Below are positions 54,030-60,261 of a stretch of 60,261 bases of DNA, piece after piece. Numbering within the stretch: position 1 is the first letter of the stretch; the number at the start of each line of letters is the position of its first letter. This DNA is from Salegentibacter maritimus (GTDB taxonomy: Bacteria > Bacteroidota > Bacteroidia > Flavobacteriales > Flavobacteriaceae). The notes under the pieces were generated by a model, which saw only the letters and a list, made by a program, of their open reading frames with translations, had not been told where the DNA came from and did no database searches. Position numbers and translations under genes: made by a program. The stretch spans positions 1-60,261 of the forward strand of contig NZ_JAEHOK010000019.1 in assembly GCF_016236915.1 (NCBI RefSeq). Reading direction: 5' to 3'.

Positions 54030-54893
54030 ATGAAAATGAATAGAATAATTTTGGGGATTATAGCTGCAATTTTTATTGTAGCCGGACTTATATACTGGAT
54101 CTTTAAGGACAATAGTTATATTTCTTTTGATGATGCTAATAAAACCTATTCTATTGAAAAGAAGTGGGAATTACCACCCATTCTAGAAGAAATTTCAGGT
54201 ATCAGTTATTTAGGAAATAATGAAATGGCTTGTATCCAGGATGAAGATGGTACCATCTTTATTTTTAATTTGGAAACCTCAAAAATTACATCGCGCATTG
54301 AATTTGGAGAACCTGGCGATTACGAAGATATTGCTGTTCTGGAAGATACGGCTTATGTACTTAGAAGCGATGCCAAAATTATTGAGGTTAAAAATTTTAG
54401 GAGTAAAAGTTTTAAAACGAATAGTTATCAGGTATCGGGATTAGATATAAATGATGTAGAAAGTTTGGAAATAGATAGAGTAAATAATCGTTTGCTCTTT
54501 GCTGTAAAAGAATATAATAATCGTAAAGCTATTAAGGAAATTTATGCTTTTAATCTTTCTACTAAAACTGTAGAAGAGCAAACTTTTGTAAGCCTGGATG
54601 GTGAAGCTAAAATCTATAAAGATTTAGTAGGGGGGAAGGCATCACAGGTAATTAGGCCCTCTGCCATAAGGTTTCATCCAAAAACGGGAGAATTATATGT
54701 TTTAGAGGGAAATCAACCAAAACTTATTATCCTCCAAAAAAATGGAACAGAAAGTAATATTCATATTTTAGACACAGAGACTTTTCCGCAACCCGAGGCT
54801 TTAGATTTTGATGAAAAAAACCGCTTGTATATTTCTAACGAAAGCCGAAGACAGCCTGCAAATATTTTAAGAGTTAAACTAAATAGCAAATAA
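54030..54893 (+). CDS. SdiA-regulated-like beta-propeller membrane protein
   Basis: A 287-residue protein with one N-terminal membrane anchor (about 5-25, ILGIIAAIFIVAGLIYWIF) and a periplasmic beta-propeller of the SdiA-regulated/YjiK type. Typical segments are LPPILEEISGISYLGNNEMACIQDEDG, EFGEPGDYEDIAVLEDTAYVLRS and AIRFHPKTGELYVLEG. The family binds or hydrolyses small molecules in some members, but no function is known. The VTT gene starts 5 bp after its stop. Confidence 0.75.
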   Translation: MKMNRIILGIIAAIFIVAGLIYWIFKDNSYISFDDANKTYSIEKKWELPPILEEISGISYLGNNEMACIQDEDGTIFIFNLETSKITSRIEFGEPGDYEDIAVLEDTAYVLRSDAKIIEVKNFRSKSFKTNSYQVSGLDINDVESLEIDRVNNRLLFAVKEYNNRKAIKEIYAFNLSTKTVEEQTFVSLDGEAKIYKDLVGGKASQVIRPSAIRFHPKTGELYVLEGNQPKLIILQKNGTESNIHILDTETFPQPEALDFDEKNRLYISNESRRQPANILRVKLNSK

Positions 54894-54898
54894 GGTTT

Positions 54899-55609
54899 AT
54901 GGCCGATTCTATAGAGACCACTTCAGTTAAGAAAAGTAAAGCACCCCTAATAGTATCAGGAACTATAATAATTGCCCTTGTTGCGGCTTATTTTTTTATT
55001 CCCGGAGTTAAAGATTTTTTTTCAGAAGCCTGGAGTGTTTTAACCAGTAACGATGAAGAAAGAATAACCAATTGGGTTTCAGAATTTGGATGGCTGGGAC
55101 CAACAGTTCTTATTTTGGCCATGGTGGCACAAATGTTTTTAATAGTAATTCCATCGGTTGCGTTAATGGTAGTCTCTATTCTGGCTTACGGACCTATCTT
55201 TGGAAGCTTAATTATTTTTGCTGCAATTTTTTCGGCTTCTAGTGTAGGTTACTTTATAGGAAGGTATTTTGGTCCTGTGATCGTAAAGAAATTAATTGGC
55301 CCAAAGAATGAAAATAAAATAGAAGATTTTATTGAAGATTATGGCTTTTGGGCAGTTATTGTAACCAGGATAAATCCGTTTCTTTCTAACGATGCCATTA
55401 GTTTTGTAGGTGGCATTCTTAAAATGGGCTACTGGCGTTTTATTGGAGCCACACTGGTTGGAATCGCACCATTAACTATTTTTATAGCCATTATAGGAAA
55501 AAGTACAAGTGGTTTAAAAACCGGTCTACTCTGGGGGTCTATTGTAAGCTTAATAATTTTTATTTTATATGTTTGGTGGGATAAAAATAAACGAGGGAAT
55601 AAAAATTAG
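54899..55609 (+). CDS. TVP38/TMEM64 family VTT membrane protein
   Basis: A 236-residue protein with five or six spans. The VTT domain is seen in SILAYGPIFGSLIIFAAIFSASSVGYFIGRYFG and ITRINPFLSNDAISFVGGILKMG, where the PFLSNDAISFVGG stretch is the re-entrant region typical of TVP38/TMEM64. Relatives move or scramble lipids or phosphate-lipid carriers. It is coupled to the SdiA-regulated-like gene. A separate VTT protein is encoded at 37631-38275. Confidence 0.85.
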   Translation: MADSIETTSVKKSKAPLIVSGTIIIALVAAYFFIPGVKDFFSEAWSVLTSNDEERITNWVSEFGWLGPTVLILAMVAQMFLIVIPSVALMVVSILAYGPIFGSLIIFAAIFSASSVGYFIGRYFGPVIVKKLIGPKNENKIEDFIEDYGFWAVIVTRINPFLSNDAISFVGGILKMGYWRFIGATLVGIAPLTIFIAIIGKSTSGLKTGLLWGSIVSLIIFILYVWWDKNKRGNKN

Positions 55610-55904
55610 CTCAAGTATTTAATTTAGAAATTATTTACCTGGTAACCTAAATTTATTGCTGAGAGGTTTATCTTGAGACCTGAAAAATCTACTAAATGGC
55701 CATCTGGCTTTAGCATAAAATAATTTATCTCCTTCAAATTAAGTATTTTAATTTCTATCACTTATCTTTGTAAAAGTTTAAGCTGTATCCTAACAGGGAT
55801 TCTTAACTTTCTTTACATATAGATGGTTATTAGCCTTGCCACTACCGGTAATCTCTTCAGGTAATTCCAAGCTTACTCACCTAATTATTAATTAAACATA
55901 ACTA
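55610..55904. other. intergenic region with no recognised feature
   Basis: A 295-bp gap between two plus-strand genes. I see no convincing ORF, long hairpin or family A or B repeat. It presumably contains the promoter of the cold-shock protein gene. Confidence 0.5.
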
Positions 55905-56357
55905 ATGGGCAAATCGCAGCAGACATTTAGTAAAACTGAAAAAGAAAAAAAGAAAATAAAAAAAAGAAAGGAGAAGGAGCTTAGAAAGCAGGAGCGAAAA
56001 GAAAACTCAAATAAAGGAGGTAGCTTTGAGGATATGATCGCTTATGTAGATGCAGATGGTAATCTTACTGATACACCACCAGATCCTTCCCAAAAGGTTG
56101 AAGTTGAAGCCGAAAGTATAGAAATTGGTATTCCTAAGAAAGAAGATTTACCAGAGGAAGATCCTGTAAGAAATGGAAAGGTCTCCTTTTTTGACCATTC
56201 TAAAGGTTTTGGATTTATAATCGACTCAGAAAATAACGAAAAGTATTTTGTTCACGTTACCGGATTAATCGATGAGATTAATGAAAATGATAAGGTAAGC
56301 TTTGAACTTGAAAAAGGAATGAAAGGTATGAATGCTGTACGAGTAAAACAGCAGTAG
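55905..56357 (+). CDS. cold-shock domain protein with basic N-terminal extension
   Basis: A 150-residue protein. Residues 1-45 are a Lys/Arg-rich, coiled-coil-like extension (EKEKKKIKKRKEKELRKQER). Residues 87-148 are a cold-shock domain with the RNP1-like KGFGFI and RNP2-like YFVHVTG motifs, binding single-stranded nucleic acid. Classic CspA proteins are about 70 residues, so the extension is the notable feature; it probably aids RNA or ribosome contact. Confidence 0.9.
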   Translation: MGKSQQTFSKTEKEKKKIKKRKEKELRKQERKENSNKGGSFEDMIAYVDADGNLTDTPPDPSQKVEVEAESIEIGIPKKEDLPEEDPVRNGKVSFFDHSKGFGFIIDSENNEKYFVHVTGLIDEINENDKVSFELEKGMKGMNAVRVKQQ

Positions 56358-56372
56358 ACCTATAATAACAAT

Positions 56373-56402
56373 AAGGTTTGGTAATGCATATTGCTAAACC
56401 TT
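56373..56402 (+). terminator. terminator after the cold-shock gene
   Basis: AAGGTTTGGTAAT pairs with ATTGCTAAACCTT over 13 bp with two G-T pairs, loop GCAT, followed by TTTATTTTT. It starts 16 nt after the stop. Confidence 0.8.
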
Positions 56403-56551
56403 TTTATTTTTCCCAATCTTTAATAAAAGTTTTAGGCTTTGTGGTGGAATAAATACGAAGTGCTACAGTGTTTATTTTTACATTCAGGAGATTGTAGTTT
56501 TTTAGAATTAAAAATTAGGATCAGCTTGATACTGAGCCATTAAAATTAGTT

Positions 56552-57475
56552 TTAAAACTTATAGGCTACGATAATACCGTGACTATTTCCTAGTATCCCA
56601 TTTTTTAGGCCGAAGTTATAGTAGTAAACAAACTTAAAATTTTGTAAGGCATAAATTCCACCTAGAAAATTTATAGAATGGCTACTTCTATATCCAGTAC
56701 CAATTTCAAACTTATTTTTAAAATTTACGGCAATATTCGCATCTATTTGTAATGGTGCTCCATTTTCATATTTTAAAAGTGCGCTAGGTTTAATCATAAT
56801 TTTCTGAAATCTATTGGTGAAAAAACGATATCCGAAATAACCATAAAACGGATTACTCAGGTTCAAATCATTTCTTGATGCTAGTTTATCGCCTAAAATA
56901 TTGGGAGCTGAAACTCCCAGATAAAAGTTTGCCCTATTGTATAAAATACCCACTCCCATTGTGGCAATATGGGCATGTATGTTTTCATCAAACTTAGGAT
57001 CATTGGTAATGCCCAAATCCAATAAATTTTCATTAAACTGTTGCACGCCAGCGGTAATACCAAAGGACAATACATTCTGATCGTATACTTGCCAATAAGG
57101 CCGATTATTCTCCACATCGAAAAATATTTTATAAGAATAGGCCACAAATGCTCTTGTACTGGTGGTTACCCCTATTTTATCGTGCAAAACTGCTGCTCCC
57201 AAACCCATTTTATTGTTGTTAATGGGTGTATGGAAACTAAAACTAAGTGTTGTTGGGCTCCCTTCTATATTATTTAAATACCCATAATTGCTTATAGACG
57301 CTTCAGGGCTTTCAGCAATTCCGGAATAAGCAGGATTTAATATAAAAGGATTGTAATTATATTCCGGGAATAAAGCGGTTTGTTGTGCACTAGAAATATA
57401 GGTGCATATAAAAACAATAAAACAAGTGGTTATGGCCGTTTTATATTTTTTAGTCATGTAAACTTTCTGAGCCAT
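56552..57475 (-). CDS. PorP/SprF family type IX secretion membrane protein
   Basis: A 307-residue outer-membrane protein. A signal-like segment (TAITTCFIVFICTYISSAQQ) ends near residue 30, followed by the PorP/SprF hallmark LFPEYNYNPFILNPAYSG. The rest alternates aromatic strands suggesting a barrel, ending in HGIIVAYKF. PorP/SprF proteins support secretion and surface attachment of type IX substrates with type B (gliding-associated) sorting domains. The gene just upstream on the same strand encodes such a substrate, so they form a pair. Confidence 0.9.
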   Translation of the reverse strand: MAQKVYMTKKYKTAITTCFIVFICTYISSAQQTALFPEYNYNPFILNPAYSGIAESPEASISNYGYLNNIEGSPTTLSFSFHTPINNNKMGLGAAVLHDKIGVTTSTRAFVAYSYKIFFDVENNRPYWQVYDQNVLSFGITAGVQQFNENLLDLGITNDPKFDENIHAHIATMGVGILYNRANFYLGVSAPNILGDKLASRNDLNLSNPFYGYFGYRFFTNRFQKIMIKPSALLKYENGAPLQIDANIAVNFKNKFEIGTGYRSSHSINFLGGIYALQNFKFVYYYNFGLKNGILGNSHGIIVAYKF

Positions 57476-57537
57476 TTATTTCTATTTAGTTATTTGAATA
57501 GTAACAATCATTTTTCTTAAAAATCCATAGAGGATCT

Positions 57538-60261
57538 TTAACGCTTTAAGACTAGAAAGCCTTTTAATTTTTTAAGTCGATGGTTTTTAGTGATATTTTC
57601 AATGGTAAAGAAATACGTGCCTGAAGGTAAGTTGCTACCTCCAAGTTTGGTTGATTTGTTAGCTATTCCTCTAAAAACATTGTTTTGATTATTATAACCT
57701 TGAATACGGAATACAATATCTCCCCAGCGATTATATATGGAAACTATATTGTTAGGATGATTCTCTATTCCCCCAATAACCCAATAGTCGTTAATACCAT
57801 CATCGTTAGGTGAAAAGCCATATTTTGTTTCGCTTACAATAATATTAGTAGTTTCTGTGGTGAAGCTTATTTCTGTACATCCTGTAGCATTACCAATAGC
57901 ATTAAAAGGAGTAACCGAAACATAGATTGTGGTATTTTCAGGGAAGTCGGTTGTAGGGCTATAACTAGTTGTTGTTGTCAGCTCGGTATTATTTACCAGA
58001 TCATTTCCTCCTGGATTTGTACCAATATTTATATAATATCCATCGGCATCTTGTACAGCATCCCAGCTAATATTTTCACTGATGCTAACCTCGGTTGTAC
58101 CGTCTACCGGACTGGTAATTGTAGTACAATCCGGAACGCTCGGATTTGCGAAGCTTTCTGTGGTAAAACTTATTTCTGTACAAGCTGTGGCACTTCCTAT
58201 CGAATTATACGGGATAACCGAAACATAGATAGTGGTATTTTCAGGGAAATCGGTTGTAGGGCTATAAGTTGTTGTTGTCAGCTCAGCATTATTTACCAGG
58301 TCATTTCCTCCTGGATTTGTCCCGATATTTATATAATATCCATCGGCATCTTGTACAGCATCCCAGCTAATATTTTCACTGATGCTAACCTCGGTTGCAC
58401 TGTCTACCGGACTGGTAATTGTAGAACAATTTGGAATGCTCGGATTTGCGAAGCTCTCTGTGGTAAAACTTATTTCTGTACATCCTGTGGCACTTCCTAC
58501 CACATTATAAGGAGTAACCGAAACATAGATAGTGGTGTTTTCAGGGAAATCGGTTGTAGGGCTATAAGTTGTTGTTGTCAGCTCAGCATTGTTTACCAGA
58601 TCATTTCCCCCTGTAGTTGTCCCGATATTTATATAATATCCATCGGCATCTTGCACAGCCTCCCAATTAATGTCCTCATTGGTGCTAACATCGGTTGCAC
58701 CGTCTACCGGACTGCTAATTGTAGTACAATTTGGAATAGTAGCTATAGTTTCCGTGGTAAAGCTTATTTCTTTACAGCCTGTGGCATTTCCTACCTCATT
58801 ATAAGGAGTAACCGAAACATAGATAGTGGTGTTTTCAGGGAAGTCGGTTGTAGGGGTATAACTAGTTGTTGTAAGGTCGGTATTATTTACCAGATCATTT
58901 CCTCCTGGATTTGTTCCAATATTTATATAATATCCATCGGTATCTTGTACAGCATCCCAGCTAATATTTTCACTGATGCTAACCTCGGTTGCACCGTCTA
59001 GCGGACTGGTAATTGTAGTACAATCCGGAACGCTCGGATTTGCGAAGCTCTCTGTGGTAAAACTTATTTCTGGACATCCTGTGGCATTGCCAATAGCATT
59101 ATAAGGAGTAACCGAAACATAGATTGTGGTATTTTCAGGGAAATCAGTTGCAGGGCTATAACTTGTTGTTGTCAGCTCGGTATTATTTACCAGATCATTT
59201 CCTCCTGGAGTTGTCCCGATATTCACATAATATCCATCGGCATTTGGTACAGCATCCCAGCTAATATTTTCAGTGATGCTAACATCGGTTGCACCGTCTA
59301 CCGGACTGCTAATTGTAGTACAATTTGGAATAGTAGCAATAGTTTCCGTGGTAAAACTTATTTCTGGACATCCTGTAGCATTACCAATAGCATTATAAGG
59401 AGTAACCGAAACATAGATTGTGGTATTTTCAGGGAAGTCGGTTGTAGGGCTATAATTTGTTGTTGTCAGCTCAGCATTGTTTACCAGATCATTTCCCCCT
59501 GGAGTTGTCCCGATATTCACATAATATCCATCAGCATTTGGTACAGCATCCCAGCTAATATTTTCACTGATGCTAACCTCGGTTGCACCGTCTAGCGGAC
59601 TGGTAATTGAAGTACAATTTGGAATAGTAGCAATAGTTTCCGTGGTAAAACTTATTTCTGCACATCCTGTAGCATTGCCAATAGCATTATAAGGAGTAAC
59701 CGAAACATAGATTGTGGTGTTTTCAGGGAAGTCGGTTGTATGGCTATAAGTTATTGTTGTAAGATCGGTATTATTTACCAGATCATTTCCTCCTGCAGTT
59801 GTCCCGATATTTATATAATATCCATCGGCATTTGGTACAGCATCCCAGGTAATATTTTCACTGATGCTAACATCGGTTGCACCATCTACCGGACTGCTAA
59901 TTGTAGTACAATTTGGAATAGTATCAATAGTTTCCGTGGTAAAACTTATTTCTGTACATCCCGTAGCATTACCAATAGCATTATAAGGAGTAACCGAAAC
60001 ATAAATTGTGGTATTTTCAGGGAAATCGATTGTAGGGCTATAAGTTGTTGTTGTAAGCTCGGTATTATTTACCAGGTCATTTCCTCCTACAGTTGTTCCG
60101 ATATTTACATAATATCCATCGGCATCTGGTACAGCATCCCAGCTAATATTTTCACTGATGCTAACCTCGGTTGCACCATCTACCGGACTGCTAATTGTAG
60201 TACAATTTGGAATAGTATCAATAGTTTCCGTGGTAAAACTTATTTCTGTACATCCCGTAGC
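57538..60261 (-). CDS. type IX secreted repeat protein, gliding-associated C-terminal domain (5' end outside window)
   Basis: The frame is open from its stop at 57538 to the right edge (907 codons visible), so the N-terminus lies beyond the window; a GTG at 59520 is only an internal codon. About eight tandem units of 97-100 residues are seen, each fibronectin III-like with ENISWDAVPNADGYYVNIGT, NDLVNN, DFPENTTIYVSVTPYN and NATGC.EISFTTE, and two cysteines. Linkers vary between TIATIP and SFANPSVP. The last 90 residues are the gliding-motility-associated sorting domain (FSPNDDGINDYW, SIYNRWGDIVF, LPSGTYFFTIE, KGFLVLKR). It is probably a surface adhesin exported by type IX secretion. Confidence 0.9.
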   Translation of the reverse strand, partial: ATGCTEISFTTETIDTIPNCTTISSPVDGATEVSISENISWDAVPDADGYYVNIGTTVGGNDLVNNTELTTTTYSPTIDFPENTTIYVSVTPYNAIGNATGCTEISFTTETIDTIPNCTTISSPVDGATDVSISENITWDAVPNADGYYINIGTTAGGNDLVNNTDLTTITYSHTTDFPENTTIYVSVTPYNAIGNATGCAEISFTTETIATIPNCTSITSPLDGATEVSISENISWDAVPNADGYYVNIGTTPGGNDLVNNAELTTTNYSPTTDFPENTTIYVSVTPYNAIGNATGCPEISFTTETIATIPNCTTISSPVDGATDVSITENISWDAVPNADGYYVNIGTTPGGNDLVNNTELTTTSYSPATDFPENTTIYVSVTPYNAIGNATGCPEISFTTESFANPSVPDCTTITSPLDGATEVSISENISWDAVQDTDGYYINIGTNPGGNDLVNNTDLTTTSYTPTTDFPENTTIYVSVTPYNEVGNATGCKEISFTTETIATIPNCTTISSPVDGATDVSTNEDINWEAVQDADGYYINIGTTTGGNDLVNNAELTTTTYSPTTDFPENTTIYVSVTPYNVVGSATGCTEISFTTESFANPSIPNCSTITSPVDSATEVSISENISWDAVQDADGYYINIGTNPGGNDLVNNAELTTTTYSPTTDFPENTTIYVSVIPYNSIGSATACTEISFTTESFANPSVPDCTTITSPVDGTTEVSISENISWDAVQDADGYYINIGTNPGGNDLVNNTELTTTTSYSPTTDFPENTTIYVSVTPFNAIGNATGCTEISFTTETTNIIVSETKYGFSPNDDGINDYWVIGGIENHPNNIVSIYNRWGDIVFRIQGYNNQNNVFRGIANKSTKLGGSNLPSGTYFFTIENITKNHRLKKLKGFLVLKR

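Noticed and set aside
58051-59001. A plus-strand 316-codon Cys-rich ORF opposite the repeat protein
   Set aside because: It is the antisense frame of near-identical DNA repeats, so it stays open by repetition; the minus strand encodes a clear adhesin with a sorting domain.
57538-59520. Starting the repeat protein at the GTG at 59520
   Set aside because: The frame continues upstream without a stop to the window edge with the same repeat units, so the GTG is an internal valine codon.
57850-60261. Possible CRISPR or minisatellite array
   Set aside because: The unit is about 300 bp, in frame and coding, with no short spacers and no cas genes.

Overview
The window is an AT-rich chromosomal segment of a Flavobacteriaceae bacterium (Bacteroidota), most like the marine Gramella/Zunongwangia/Salegentibacter group. 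The evidence is a fused CcoN-CcoO oxidase subunit, a gliding-associated C-terminal sorting domain next to a PorP/SprF gene (type IX secretion), the DUF6452/DUF6048 pair beside rlmD, promoters with the Bacteroidota TAnnTTTG box, and typical Flavobacteriia protein variants. There is no phage, CRISPR array, rRNA or tRNA that I can see. The genus is inference.

Layout. 1-1658: a tyrosine recombinase of the integron-integrase-like type, with a hairpin-rich noncoding stretch beyond its 3' end that carries attC-like motifs. 1726-13400: mostly housekeeping genes (DUF4268, ZIP transporter, THUMP RNA methyltransferase, RlmD with DUF6452/DUF6048, RocD, NYN-LOTUS protein, baeRF-like protein, CDF transporter, DUF1853). 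13628-24116: a microaerobic respiration block with hemN on the plus strand, facing ccoI and the ccoS-NO-Q-P-G-H-safE operon on the minus strand. The operon ends in a 44-residue membrane protein. 24125-34982: NhaA, CorA, a lactonase-like protein, a three-gene aspartoacylase/ATP-grasp/DUF1704 operon, an EEP-family hydrolase and an MscS channel. 35421-42610: galE, small membrane proteins, an SDR enzyme and an arsenic module (arsR, acr3, arsO). 42834-50675: FUSC transporter, DUF6155, cysE-cysM, a Crp/Fnr regulator and a helicase. 50853-60261: PBP1A, an array of four tiny ORFs, an SdiA-regulated-like protein, a VTT membrane protein, a cold-shock protein, PorP/SprF, and a long repeat protein that runs off the right edge.

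Four observations stand out. (1) Four tandem, related micro-ORFs of 28-45 codons (53333-53799) form their own transcription unit with a terminator. Three end in NW..KRRY. I do not recognise the family. (2) An identical split motif, ACCTGAT-N5-TCATATT, lies exactly 46 nt upstream of the start codons of hemN, ccoS and ccoI, and 18-19 nt before a TAnnTTTG-like box. This looks like a class II Crp/Fnr-type activator site, and a Crp/Fnr gene with a CxxC motif is in the same window. (3) Two copies of a hairpin element with 19-bp terminal inverted repeats show a compensatory base change, so pairing appears to be maintained. (4) A second family of roughly 95-bp double-hairpin repeats has at least eight intergenic copies.

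Together the genes describe an aerobic to microaerobic surface bacterium with high-affinity oxygen respiration, metal and arsenite handling, and type IX export of repeat adhesins. Names come from motif recognition by eye; no database search was run.
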